Positions 10,229 through 18,698 of a stretch of 64,000 nucleotides of DNA are shown here, piece by piece. Made by a program: the position numbers and the translations under genes. Below the pieces are notes generated by a model that saw only the letters and a list, made by a program, of their open reading frames with translations, was not told where the DNA came from and did no database searches. The stretch comes from Mycobacterium sp. (lineage in GTDB: Bacteria > Actinomycetota > Actinomycetes > Mycobacteriales > Mycobacteriaceae). The stretch covers positions 16,410-80,409 of the forward strand of contig JAGYKK010000013.1 in NCBI GenBank assembly GCA_018401645.1. Direction: 5' to 3'. The first letter of the stretch is position 1. Every line of letters starts with the position of its first letter.

Positions 10229-10618
10229 TCAGGGCCGAATTCCGGGACCCAGGACCACCCCACCGAAACCGCCGAACCCGCCGGATCCGCCGTTGACGAA
10301 CTGCGACAGACACCACGCCTGCATGATCTGGCTGCCGACACTGCAGTTGAGCAACGCGGTCTGATCCGGTGCCGATCCCCGCACGCGTGGCGGACGATAC
10401 GGAATGCTGCAGATGTTGGCGTAGGGATCAAGCGGCGTTATGCCGTCGACACATGGCGCCGCGGGAGTTTCACCCGGGCTTGCCGCCGCCACCGGTAATT
10501 GATGACCGGAAGCTACGACGGCCGCCGCCACCACTACTGCGCTGCTCAGAGCCACTACGGCTCGCAGGCCCCACAATTTCAGATGATGATGCGAAGTGGC
10601 CGCGCGCACAGCGTCCAC
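10229..10618 (-). CDS. small secreted protein of unknown function
   Basis: A protein of 129 residues from GTG 10618, preceded by AGGAG. A basic N terminus (HHHLKLWGLR) and a hydrophobic stretch (residues about 18-40) ending near AAAS look like a Sec signal peptide. The mature part has four Cys (PCVDG, NICS, LNCS, WCLSQ), suggesting two disulfides, and a Gly-Phe-rich tail (GGSGGFGGFGG). The layout is like small secreted proteins of the Rv1891-Rv1893 neighbourhood, but orthology is not established. Confidence 0.6.
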   Translation of the reverse strand: MDAVRAATSHHHLKLWGLRAVVALSSAVVVAAAVVASGHQLPVAAASPGETPAAPCVDGITPLDPYANICSIPYRPPRVRGSAPDQTALLNCSVGSQIMQAWCLSQFVNGGSGGFGGFGGVVLGPGIRP

Positions 10619-10760
10619 GGCTCACATCTCCTTCTCGACGACGACCGTTCGGCAGTTCCACCTCAAACGCTACGCCTGCGCGAAAGCCATCGGCCGCGGA
10701 TCGGACTGCAGCAGTCCCGCCCGGGTGGTTGAAGAACGCGGAAAAACCGTGGTAAGAAAC

Positions 10761-10774
10761 TAGAACACGTTTCA
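10761..10774. promoter_or_regulatory. KstR-like operator
   Basis: TAGAACACGTTTCA fits the KstR consensus TNNAACNNGTTNNA exactly. It lies 24 nt upstream of the ATG of the nitronate monooxygenase gene, on the promoter side of its RBS (AAGGAG, 10786-10791). KstR represses cholesterol-catabolism genes in mycobacteria. Confidence 0.55.
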
Positions 10775-10798
10775 GTCGGACGCCCAAGGAGCCCGGTC

Positions 10799-11929
10799 AT
10801 GCACACTGCCCTCTGCGATGAGCTCGGTATCGAGTTTCCCATCTTCGCGTTCACCCACTGCCGCGACGTCGTGGTCGCCGTCAGTAAAGCTGGCGGTTTC
10901 GGTGTGCTCGGCGCCGTGGGGTTCACCCCGGAGCAACTCGAGATCGAACTCAAGTGGATCGATGAGCGCATCGGCGATCACCCGTACGGCATCGACATCG
11001 TGATCCCCAACAAATACGAGGGAATGGACGCGGACGTATCACCGGAGGTGCTCACCAAAATGCTGCAGGACATGGTGCCGCAGCAGCACCTCGACTTCGC
11101 CAAGAAGATCCTGGCCGACCACGGCGTGCCCACCGGTGACGCCGATTCGAATGCCCTGAAGCTGCTCGGTTGGACCGAGGCGACCGCCACCCCTCAGGTG
11201 GAGGTGGCGCTGAACCACCCCAAGGTCACGCTGATCGCCAACGCGCTCGGCACCCCGCCGGTCGAGATGATCGAGCTCATTCACGCGTCCGGACGGAAGG
11301 TCGCCGCGCTATGCGGCTCGCCCGCACAGGCGCGCAAGCATGCCGCGGCCGACGTCGACATCATCATCGCCCAGGGTGGCGAGGGTGGCGGTCACTGCGG
11401 CGAGGTGGGATCGATCGTGCTGTGGCCGCAGGTGGTCAGGAGGTCGCCCGGCCGGTGCTTGCCGCGGGCGGAATCGGCAGCGGCTACCAGATCGCTGCCG
11501 CGCTGGCGATGGGTTGCGCCGGAAGCTGGTCGGGCTCGCAGTGGTTGATGGTTGAAGAAGCCGAGAACACCCCGGTTCAGCAGGCGGCCTATGTCAACGC
11601 CACCAGCCGCGACACCGTGCGGAGCAGGTCGTTCACCGGCAAACCGTGCCGCATGCTGCGCAACGACTGGACCGACGCATGGCAGACTCCCGGCAACCCT
11701 GAGCCGCTCGGGATGCCGTTGCAGTACATGGTCTCGGGCATGGCCGTCGCCGCCACCGGTAAGTATCCCAATGAGACGGTGGATGTGGCGTTCAACCCGG
11801 TCGGGCAGGTCGTCGGCCAACTGAACAAGGTCGAACGCAAGTGCGGCCGTCATCGAGCGGTGGGTCCAGGAGTATTTGGAGGCCACCACCCGGCTCAACG
11901 AACTCAATGAGGCCGCCGCAGCGGTGTGA
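10799..11929 (+). pseudogene. nitronate monooxygenase / 2-nitropropane dioxygenase family (Rv1894c-like), two compensating frameshifts
   Basis: An FMN-dependent TIM-barrel enzyme. The first frame gives VVVAVSKAGGFGVLG and the phosphate-loop region IIAQGGEGGGHCGEVGS. Near 11430 the frame shifts to read VARPVLAAGGIGSG, and near 11845 it shifts back to read VIERWVQEYLEATTRL and stop at TGA 11927. The total span is 1131 bp, equivalent to 376 residues, the length of M. tuberculosis Rv1894c as I recall it. One deletion and one insertion therefore cancel out. It oxidises nitronates or acts as a related flavin oxidoreductase. RBS AAGGAG is 7 nt upstream, with a KstR-like operator in front. Confidence 0.75.
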
Positions 11930-11935
11930 CGTCAG

Positions 11936-11964
11936 GTCACCCGGCGGGCAAGTCACCCGGCGGG
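11936..11964. repeat. 13-bp direct repeat duplicating a stop region
   Basis: GTCACCCGGCGGG occurs at 11936-11948 and 11952-11964 (16 bp period). On the minus strand each copy encodes PAG-stop, so the stop region of the neighbouring gene is duplicated. Confidence 0.7.
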
Positions 11965-12383
11965 GAAGAAGTAACTTCCGCTGGCCCAATCACCGGCTTT
12001 GAGGTACCCTGACTGCCATCCCAGTGCGCCGCGGCACAGCATCGGGAAGCCTTCCGGGACCGCGCGGCGGCTTGCGGCCCCGGACATGGTGCCCCGGCGG
12101 TTTGGACCCCGTACAGCTTCGGCGAGATCACCCAGAAGCCGGTGCCCGCCGGCGGGCGCACCAGTCCGACGTATGACTGGTTTTCGATGAAGTGGCAGGC
12201 CATCGTCTGGCCGTCTCGGCCGCGGCCGAAGATGAAGCGGTCCCACTGGTAGCACGGAGCGCTCAGGTTGGCGCCGCTGATGCCGGGCACGTCGCCGGCA
12301 TAGGGACCGTCGGCGACCGCCGACGGCGCGGTGGCGAGGGCGCTGACGGTGAGGGCTGCTGCAGCGACAAGTTCGCGGAACAT
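11953..12383 (-). pseudogene. small secreted protein, one frameshift
   Basis: From ATG 12383 an N-terminal signal peptide (VAAAALTVSALATAPSAVA) precedes a mature domain with PCYQWDRFIFGR and ACHFIENQSYVG. Around 12060-12080 the frame changes. The expected C-terminal half (GFPMLCRGALGWQSGYLKAGDW) then reads to TGA 11953. About 143 residues when repaired, with Cys residues likely to form disulfides. The family is not recognised; the layout is typical of small mycobacterial exported proteins. Confidence 0.55.
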
Positions 12384-12499
12384 GACGCAGAGCCTAACCC
12401 TTGCCCTCGCGTGGCAACGCCGGAATCGCCGCCCGGGATGGTTCGCTTAAAGCCGGTTCCGGTTACCCGGCCTCAACCACGGGGAGCGAGGGAGTACGC

Positions 12500-13081
12500 A
12501 TGTTCGATCGCCGAAACGAGGCGGTTGGGGGCCTCGCGGCGCTGATGGTCGGTGCCGCGGTCGTCCTCGGTGCGCCAACGGTGCTACCCGGCGCAACAGC
12601 GGATCCGTCCGATCCGGCAAGTGATGCCGTCAGCAGTGACGAATACGGATACCTGGACTCATCGGCCCGCTGTGACGACGATCAAACGTTGATGGCATTC
12701 GGGCGGACTTCCCGCGCCATGGTCGCCGTCTGCGTGGACCCCGACGGGGAACTCGAGTACCGGGGAGTGCGGGTCAGCGATCAGGCCGCCACTGCGATGT
12801 CCGCGAGTCGCGCTTCCGACGGAACGGTCATCGCGACCAATAACGGCGTCACCTACGCACTCTCGCCTGCGATGCTGCTGGTGTCCGAGGGCGACAACGT
12901 GCTCTACCGCGACCCCTGGATCGAGTTCCGCCAACCGCGATTCTCGGCGGCACCGGTCACCCCGTCCGCGACCCCGTCCGCGACCCGGCCGCAGGCACCT
13001 ACCAGCACCTCGTCGACTCCGCCGACGGTCAGTACCACGACCGTGACCATGCCACCGGTGACCACCAGACCGGGCTGGTAA
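12500..13081 (+). CDS. secreted protein of unknown function with Thr/Pro-rich tail
   Basis: A protein of 193 residues from ATG 12500, chosen because GAGGGAG lies just upstream and the signal peptide follows directly (GGLAALMVGAAVVLGAP through GATA). The mature part has a compact domain with two Cys (SARCDDDQ, VAVCVD). Residues about 150-193 are almost entirely Pro, Thr, Ser and Val, an arrangement often O-mannosylated in mycobacteria (inference). The family is not recognised. The next gene starts 93 bp downstream. Confidence 0.6.
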   Translation: MFDRRNEAVGGLAALMVGAAVVLGAPTVLPGATADPSDPASDAVSSDEYGYLDSSARCDDDQTLMAFGRTSRAMVAVCVDPDGELEYRGVRVSDQAATAMSASRASDGTVIATNNGVTYALSPAMLLVSEGDNVLYRDPWIEFRQPRFSAAPVTPSATPSATRPQAPTSTSSTPPTVSTTTVTMPPVTTRPGW

Positions 13082-13174
13082 CCGTCCCACCGGGTTTTGG
13101 CAAGCTCTCCACAACCGCCCGGGTTGGGGTGTAGGCATGGATCACAGCACCCACGAACGCGAGGAGACGCACGT

Positions 13175-14422
13175 ATGGCTGGGCCCAACCTGCCCCCGGG
13201 GTTCGACTTCACCGACCCCGACATCTATTCCGAACGCCTGCCTGTCGAAGAGCTCGCCGAACTGCGCAGAACCGCCCCGATCTGGTGGAACGAGCAGCCG
13301 CTCGGCGTCGGTGGTTTTGATGACGGTGGCTACTGGGTGGTTACCAAACATAAGGACGTCAAGGAGATTTCGCGGCGCAGCGATGTGTTCTCCAGCATGA
13401 CCAAGACCGCGCTCCCGCGATACAAAGAGGGCACCGTCAACGAGCACATCGAGCGCGGCAAGTTCGTCCTACTCAATATGGACGCCCCGCATCACACCCA
13501 CCTGCGCAAGATCATCTCGCGGGCCTTCACGCCACGCGCGATCGAGATGCTTCGGGCTGAACTGCGTGAGCGGGCGATTGCCATCGCCGAGGCCGCCGCT
13601 CGTGAGGGCTCCGGAGATTTCGTCGAACAGGTTTCCTGCGAGCTTCCACTGCAGGCCATCGCGGGCCTGATGGGGGTGCCGCAGGAGGAGCGCAAGAAAC
13701 TCTTCGACTGGTCCAACCAGATGGTCGGCGACGTCGATCCGGAGTTCGAGTCCAATGACGCCATGGGCGCGTCCATCGAGCTGATCATGTACGCCATGCA
13801 GATGGCCGCCGACCGCACCGCCAACCCGGGCGACGACCTGGTCACCAAGCTGGTTCAGGCCGACGTGGAGGGGCACAAGCTTTCCGACGACGAATTTGGG
13901 TTTTTCGTCATTCTGCTGGCCGTGGCGGGCAATGAGACCACCCGCAACTCGATCACCCACGGCATGCACGCCTTCACCGAGTTCGGCGATCAATGGGAGC
14001 TCTACAAGGAACTGCGACCGGCCACCGCCGTCGACGAGATCGTCCGGTGGGCCACTCCGGTCACTTCCTTCCAGCGCACCGCGCTGGCCGACACCGAGCT
14101 GGGCGGGGTGAAGATCGCCAAGGGCCAACGGGTGGTGATGGTTTACCGGTCGGCCAACTTCGACGAAGAGGTGTTCGACGACCCCATGCGGTTCAACATC
14201 ATGCGCGATCCCAACCCGCATGTGGGCTTCGGCGGCACCGGGGCCCACTACTGCATCGGCGCGAACCTGGCCAGGATGACCATCGACCTGATGTTCAACG
14301 CGATCGCCGATGCGATGCCCGACCTGACGCCCCTCGGTAAGCCCGAACGGCTGCGCTCGGGCTGGCTGAACGGCGTCAAACACTGGAACGTCGACTACAC
14401 CGGCAACCGCGGGCACTCGTGA
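13175..14422 (+). CDS. cyp125: cytochrome P450, CYP125 family (steroid C26/27-hydroxylase-like)
   Basis: A protein of 415 residues from ATG 13175 (GAGGAG about 9 nt upstream). Very close to Rv3545c along its length: NLPPGFDFTDP, APIWWN, VLLNMDAPHHTHLRKIISR, SCELPLQAIAGL, I-helix AGNETTRNSITHGM, ExxR as EIVR, and heme loop FGGTGAHYCIGANLAR with proximal Cys360. CYP125 oxidises the cholesterol side chain at C26/27. In M. tuberculosis the gene lies in the cholesterol cluster, whereas here it sits alone, so it may be an extra paralogue. The closest local partners are FdxA and the Ddn-like genes downstream. Confidence 0.88.
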   Translation: MAGPNLPPGFDFTDPDIYSERLPVEELAELRRTAPIWWNEQPLGVGGFDDGGYWVVTKHKDVKEISRRSDVFSSMTKTALPRYKEGTVNEHIERGKFVLLNMDAPHHTHLRKIISRAFTPRAIEMLRAELRERAIAIAEAAAREGSGDFVEQVSCELPLQAIAGLMGVPQEERKKLFDWSNQMVGDVDPEFESNDAMGASIELIMYAMQMAADRTANPGDDLVTKLVQADVEGHKLSDDEFGFFVILLAVAGNETTRNSITHGMHAFTEFGDQWELYKELRPATAVDEIVRWATPVTSFQRTALADTELGGVKIAKGQRVVMVYRSANFDEEVFDDPMRFNIMRDPNPHVGFGGTGAHYCIGANLARMTIDLMFNAIADAMPDLTPLGKPERLRSGWLNGVKHWNVDYTGNRGHS

Positions 14423-14443
14423 ACCTGTGCTTTTCAGCGGGAG

Positions 14444-14947
14444 CTACGGGGCAGCCCTTAGCCGGAAGAGGGGAATGCGGCGTCCGTAAGACGCGGTCTT
14501 GACCAAGTAATCGCCGTACCCGGCATAGACCTGCTTGGCCAGCGCGTAGAGGCGTGCGTGTTCGGCGGAATCGGTCACTTCGCTCGCACGAAAATCCTGA
14601 CCACCGAAACGGCATTCGGGGTTCGCTTTGAGGTTGTAGTACCACGCCGGGTGCTTTTCTCCGCCGAAGTTCGAGGCGATGAGGATCGGATCAGGGCCGT
14701 CGTGGAAGTAGGTGAGCTGTACCTCTCGGGGCTGACCCGATTTGGCGCCGTGCGTCACCAGTGGGGCGTTGATAACGATGCCCATCGAGGTCGTGAGGCG
14801 CCCGCCCGTTGCTCGATAGAGCCACGGGTCAAGACGCACCGAGACCCGGCGGGTGAACCATTGCCCCGCCGGTGAGCGTCCGAAACTCCCGGCGGCCCAG
14901 TAGCCAAGCCCGCGTTTCTTGTGGGGATCGACGTAGCGCAGGGGCAT
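14444..14947 (-). CDS. deazaflavin (F420)-dependent nitroreductase/quinone reductase family (Ddn-like)
   Basis: A protein of 167 residues with the split beta-barrel Ddn fold: PLVTHGAKSGQPREVQLTYF, LIASNFGGEKHPAWYYNLKANP, and the C-terminal Y.DYL..T...R.IPL pattern as in Rv3547. Family members use reduced F420 to reduce quinones and activate nitroimidazoles. It is convergent with the CYP125-like gene; in M. tuberculosis ddn also lies close to cyp125, so the pair may have moved together (inference). Confidence 0.8.
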   Translation of the reverse strand: MPLRYVDPHKKRGLGYWAAGSFGRSPAGQWFTRRVSVRLDPWLYRATGGRLTTSMGIVINAPLVTHGAKSGQPREVQLTYFHDGPDPILIASNFGGEKHPAWYYNLKANPECRFGGQDFRASEVTDSAEHARLYALAKQVYAGYGDYLVKTASYGRRIPLFRLRAAP

Positions 14948-15047
14948 GTCTGAACCATAACGCGGCGTGCGCGATGATCGCCCGATCCAGTGGACTCGCC
15001 CTTGATTCGTCTGCCGTGGCCAATCCCCGATGAGCCCAGTTCGGGGC

Positions 15048-15416
15048 TCACGCCCCGCTGAGTGTGAGCATCACAATATTGAGTCTCCCGCGGCGCACAT
15101 TCGCTGTGGCAGACCGTGCCCGACCGGTAAGCCACACCCGGACGCGCGGGTCAGCTTCCAGATTGCGCAGCCATTGCGAGTCGGCCCGAACCGTGGACAC
15201 CACCAGATTGTCGCCCACCCGCCCGGCCACCAGAGGCACCTGACGGGGAAGGCCACTTCGGCGGCCGGTGGTTTCGACAAGGACCAGCCCACCCCCCACC
15301 GGCAACGGATTGCCCAGACCAACACGCACCGCTGGTCGAACCACGGCGTTCAACGCATCGAAGATTGGCGCCTCGATCTGGTGTCGAAGTTGACGAAAAT
15401 GGTTGAGGGAGTTCAT
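15048..15416 (-). CDS. Ddn-like nitroreductase-fold protein
   Basis: About 122 residues from ATG 15416 ([10 protein letters not shown]); the open frame continues to 15455. The core [49 protein letters not shown] matches the F420-binding Ddn superfamily. Unlike Ddn it has a short N-terminal helix and no long C-terminal tail, so it is nearer the small FDOR-type proteins. The electron acceptor is unknown. Confidence 0.65.
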   Translation of the reverse strand: MNSLNHFRQLRHQIEAPIFDALNAVVRPAVRVGLGNPLPVGGGLVLVETTGRRSGLPRQVPLVAGRVGDNLVVSTVRADSQWLRNLEADPRVRVWLTGRARSATANVRRGRLNIVMLTLSGA

Positions 15417-15456
15417 ACCCTTGTCAACCTGTTGCTGCTTCCGTGTGTTTCCCACG

Positions 15457-15475
15457 ACGCCTCAAAATGAGGCGT
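15457..15475 (-). terminator. hairpin downstream of ldtA
   Basis: Perfect 8-bp arms ACGCCTCA (15457-15464) and TGAGGCGT (15468-15475) with a 3-nt loop. It lies just beyond the ldtA stop on the minus strand and can terminate that transcript. No U-tract follows, as is usual in mycobacteria. Confidence 0.5.
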
Positions 15476-15503
15476 GAGTTTAATCACCTCTGCCGAAGGG
15501 TCT

Positions 15504-16259
15504 TCACCAGTTGATGACGACGGGGTCGCCGATTCCCACCTGGTTGAAGTACCACAGCGCGTTGTTGGGGCTGAGGTTGATGCAGCCGTGGCTGACGTTG
15601 GCATAGCCCTGCGACCCCACTGACCACGGGGCCGAGTGAATGTAGACGCCGCCCCAGGTGATCCGGACCGCGTCGGCGACCGTCAGCTTGTAGCCCTCCG
15701 GATCAGACAGTGGAATGCCGATAGTGCTGGAGTCCATCACGATCGACTTGGCCTTCTCCAGGGCGCTGAACGAGCCGACCGGGGTCGCAAACCTCGGCTT
15801 GCCGAACGAGGCCGGCATCTGCCGCATGATCACTCCGTCGATACTCACCGTGAACGTGAAGTTGGAGAGACTGCCCACGCCCAGCACGGTCGCTCCGGTG
15901 CCGAAGCTGCGCCGGACTCCCCCCGCCAGCAACGTGATGCGGGAGTGCGCCGGCCAGAACTGGTCGGGCACCCATTGCACGACGGTGTCCTCCAGCCATT
16001 GGAACCGCCCGGTCAGGTTGGCCGGTGCGGTGACGGAGATGCTCTTCTCGGCGGCCCGGCGATCGGCGACGGGTCCGGAGAAAGTGACGATGATCGGGTG
16101 CGCGACGCCAACGGTCTGGCCGTTGATGGGACGCACGGACGCTACCGAAACTGCTGCCGCCGACGGGGCGACCGCGGCCAGGCTTGCGGGTGCCGCCGCC
16201 GTCATCGCCACCAGGGCGATTCCCGCCGCCGCGATCGCCCGTCGAAGTGCTCTGGCCAT
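15504..16259 (-). CDS. ldtA: L,D-transpeptidase LdtA-like
   Basis: A protein of 251 residues, the same length as Rv0116c, and similar throughout. A signal peptide (residues 1-30) is followed by an Ig-like domain (NGQTVGVAHPIIVTFSGPV) and the YkuD catalytic domain with His208 (VYIHSAPWSV) and SHGC carrying His224 and catalytic Cys226. It forms 3-3 (meso-DAP to meso-DAP) peptidoglycan cross-links in the periplasm and is a carbapenem target class. In M. tuberculosis the gene is far from this region, so its position here is a rearrangement. Confidence 0.88.
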   Translation of the reverse strand: MARALRRAIAAAGIALVAMTAAAPASLAAVAPSAAAVSVASVRPINGQTVGVAHPIIVTFSGPVADRRAAEKSISVTAPANLTGRFQWLEDTVVQWVPDQFWPAHSRITLLAGGVRRSFGTGATVLGVGSLSNFTFTVSIDGVIMRQMPASFGKPRFATPVGSFSALEKAKSIVMDSSTIGIPLSDPEGYKLTVADAVRITWGGVYIHSAPWSVGSQGYANVSHGCINLSPNNALWYFNQVGIGDPVVINW

Positions 16260-16407
16260 GGCTTCCTATCCTGAAGAGACCAGCCTCGCCCTGGGCTGAT
16301 CAACCGCGTGTGGATTTACAGCAAATTTCACCGTCACCCGATGATAGGCATCAGTGTAGATGTCCGGGGGCCTTGCGGGGTAGGGACCGCGCCGTCGGAG
16401 CGCGGAG

Positions 16408-16752
16408 TCAGACCTTTCGGGGCGGTAACGCTGCGACCATCGGGGTGTCGACTCCGACGGGGCCCAGAGCAAGCGCGCCGCCCGGCGCACCCAGCGCAGC
16501 CGCACGGCCCGGCAGGACCTCGCTGAAGAACGCCGCGTTATCGCCGAGGAACCTGCGTTCGCTCGCGGGCAGATCGTCGTCGTAGAAAATGGCGTCCACC
16601 TCGCACAGCAGACGGCAGGCGCCGCAGTCGACACATTCGTCGGCATTGATGTACATAGTGCGGTCGCCCTCGTAGATGCAGTCGACCGGGCACTCGGCGG
16701 CACAGGCTTTGTGCTTGACATCGACGCATGCGCTGGTGATCACGTAGGTCAT
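16408..16752 (-). CDS. fdxA: seven-iron ferredoxin FdxA
   Basis: A protein of 114 residues, equal in length to Rv2007c. Two cluster motifs: Cys9, Cys17, Cys21, Cys25 (ending ECPVDC) and Cys40, Cys43, Cys46, Cys50 (ECVDCGACRLLC). The tail LGDNAAFF.EVLPGR and GPVGVDTP is diagnostic of FdxA. It carries electrons at low potential and is part of the DosR hypoxia response in M. tuberculosis. A DosR-like box and a leaderless -10 precede it here. It could serve the nearby P450s (inference). Confidence 0.88.
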   Translation of the reverse strand: MTYVITSACVDVKHKACAAECPVDCIYEGDRTMYINADECVDCGACRLLCEVDAIFYDDDLPASERRFLGDNAAFFSEVLPGRAAALGAPGGALALGPVGVDTPMVAALPPRKV

Positions 16753-16758
16753 GGTGCC

Positions 16759-16764
16759 AGTCTA
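16759..16764 (-). promoter_or_regulatory. -10 element of fdxA, leaderless
   Basis: On the minus strand TAGACT ends 6 nt before the ATG at 16752, the spacing expected for transcription starting at or next to the start codon. Confidence 0.55.
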
Positions 16765-16810
16765 GGTGTGACGGCCGGTCTGAGACACGGGTCGCAAGCC
16801 CGCCACGCCG

Positions 16811-16824
16811 GGGACCAAAGTCAC
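16811..16824 (-). promoter_or_regulatory. DosR-like box upstream of fdxA
   Basis: The minus strand reads GTGACTTTGGTCCC, 12 of 14 matches to the palindromic DosR core GGGACTWWAGTCCC. It is centred about 65 nt upstream of the fdxA ATG, a usual DosR position. Confidence 0.55.
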
Positions 16825-16837
16825 TTAGATCGGTTCC

Positions 16838-16917
16838 AGCAATTCAGCCCCAGAGCAATTCAGGCCCAGAGCAATTCAGGCCCAGAGCAATTCAGGCCCA
16901 GAGCAATTCAGCCCCAG
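16838..16917. repeat. five tandem copies of a 16-bp unit
   Basis: Units AGCAATTCAGSCCCAG run at 16838, 16854, 16870, 16886 and 16902. The outer copies have CAGCCCC and the inner three CAGGCCC. The array fills the gap between the fdxA promoter and the stop of the next minus-strand gene. Confidence 0.9.
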
Positions 16918-16923
16918 AAAGCT

Positions 16924-17532
16924 TTAGCCGTAGAGCGACTCGGAGATGTCGACGAACCCCCCGGGTTGCAGCCGATGGTCGGTCATGTTGCGGCACTGCC
17001 CCCACAGGCGCAGCACTCCTCGGCGCGGGATGTCCGGGTGCCGGTGGAAGACAGCGGTGACCCCGTCCTTGGACAGCGTGCGCCCGCCCGGATGACGACT
17101 CGGCGGCAGCCCTACCGTCCACCCGCTAACGGTCAGGGCGCTCGTCATCTCCCGGAAGAAGGCGGGGGTTTCGGTGATCGTGGGCAGGTCGAAGTTCAGA
17201 TATGCAGAGCCCTGGTACGGCGGGGCATCCTCGGCAGCGCAGGACATCGGAATGTAGGTTCCGGTGGCCGCCTTGAGCCTTGCCGCACCGACGATCTGGC
17301 GCGCTGATTGGAGCACCTGCTGCTCGGTCTGCTCATCGGTGAGCGGGACCGGCGCCTCGACGGCGGGTCCGCGCAGGTCGTAGATGCGATGCATCGTGAT
17401 GAAAGTCGCACCCAAAACCAGGGACATCAGCAACGACGCGGCGATGACCTGCGGAAAGGGTTGAGAGCGGAGCCTGTCGGCGTTCATTCTGTCCTCGTCC
17501 GGGTATGACGGTTCCCCGATCGTACCGGTCAT
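16924..17532 (-). CDS. single-pass membrane-anchored protein of unknown function
   Basis: A protein of 202 residues from ATG 17532 (MTGTIGEPSYPDEDR); a longer open frame upstream would overlap the divergent protease. One transmembrane helix (about residues 28-46, VIAASLLMSLVLGATFITM) anchors an extracytoplasmic domain with two Cys (MSCAAEDAP, GQCRNM). No family is recognised. The stop lies directly beside the 16-bp tandem array, and the gene is divergent from the PepA-like protease 73 bp away. Confidence 0.55.
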   Translation of the reverse strand: MTGTIGEPSYPDEDRMNADRLRSQPFPQVIAASLLMSLVLGATFITMHRIYDLRGPAVEAPVPLTDEQTEQQVLQSARQIVGAARLKAATGTYIPMSCAAEDAPPYQGSAYLNFDLPTITETPAFFREMTSALTVSGWTVGLPPSRHPGGRTLSKDGVTAVFHRHPDIPRRGVLRLWGQCRNMTDHRLQPGGFVDISESLYG

Positions 17533-17605
17533 GATCGCGGCCCGCAGCAGGGTGCTTACGGCGAGCTTTTCGCCGTTTCGGCGGTTTTCAGGCAAAGTTG
17601 TGGGT

Positions 17606-18684
17606 ATGAACGCGACACGACCGCCCATCACCCGCCGCCGGGCACGTCGCCTACCCGGTGCGCTGGCGGTGCTGATGCTGGTCGGCAGCGCCCTCGCGGC
17701 ACCGGTTGCGGCGGCGCCGGCGCCTTCACCCCGCGCGCCCCTGGACCAGTCGGCGCTGTTGAGCCAGGTGGTGCCGGGGTTGGTCGACATCAACACCACA
17801 ATGAGTTATCAGGGTGCCATCGGTAACGGCACCGGCATCCTGTTGAACCCCGATGGTGAGGTCCTGACCAACAACCATGTCATCGAGGGCGCGACCGAGA
17901 TAACGGCGGGGAGCCTGGCAACCAGCCGCTCCTACCCCGTCGACGTGATCGGTTTCGATCGCGACAATGACATCGCACTGGTCCGGCTGCGCGGCGCCGG
18001 CGGCTTACCGACCGCGGTGCTGGGTACCTCGTCGACAGTCGCCGTCAGGGGATCAATCGCCGCGATCGGCCATTCGAATGGCTCCGGCGCCCCGCCGAGT
18101 TATGCGCCGGGTGCGGTCACCAGATCGGCGCATCGGTACGCGCGTCAATGAAGCCGGTGGAAATACCGGGAACTCTACGACTTGATCCGGGTGGCCGCCG
18201 ATATCCGCCCGGGCGACTCCGGCGGCCCACTGGTCAACAGCGCCGGGCAGGTGGTGGGTGTCAACGTGGCCGCCACCCTGACGTACCGCAAGGACGAGGT
18301 CACCGGCGGGGAGGGATTCGCGATTCCCATCGACCGGGCGTTGGCGATCGCCAACCAGATCCGCTCGGGTGCGGCGTCCGATTCAATCCACATCGGCGAC
18401 ACTGCATTCATCGGGGTCGCGATCGCCGACCCTCCGCTGTTCGGTAACGGACCGGCCAGCGCCATCGTGCGGCAGGTCCTCCCCGGCACTCCGGCATCGG
18501 TGATCGGACTGTTCGGCGGTGACGTGATCACGGCGGTCGACGGCATCCCGATCACCTCGGCGTCGGATCTGTCCGACGTAATGAACAAGCGCAGGCCCGG
18601 CGACACCGTCATGCTCACCTGGGTCGACCGCGGCGGCATCGTCCGCAACGCTCCCTGGTGCTGGCCAAGGGGCCGGTCGGCTGA
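17606..18684 (+). pseudogene. PepA-like secreted trypsin/HtrA serine protease with PDZ domain, three frameshifts
   Basis: Starts at ATG 17606 with signal peptide LPGALAVLMLVGSALAAPVAA. The triad is readable: His in TNNHVIEG, Asp in DNDIALVRL, Ser in GDSGGP. It is followed by a PDZ domain (GLFGGDVITAVDGIPI). Similar to Rv0125 PepA (Mtb32A). Frame changes lie near 18125, 18170 and 18650; the last segment (LVLAKGPVG) ends at TGA 18682. The catalytic Ser region and the first half are therefore in different frames. Either inactivated or affected by sequence errors. Confidence 0.75.
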
Positions 18685-18698
18685 GCATCCGGCCAGGT

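Noticed and set aside
16838..16917. Possible CRISPR array
   Set aside because: 16-bp units are contiguous without spacers and there are no cas genes; it is a simple tandem repeat.
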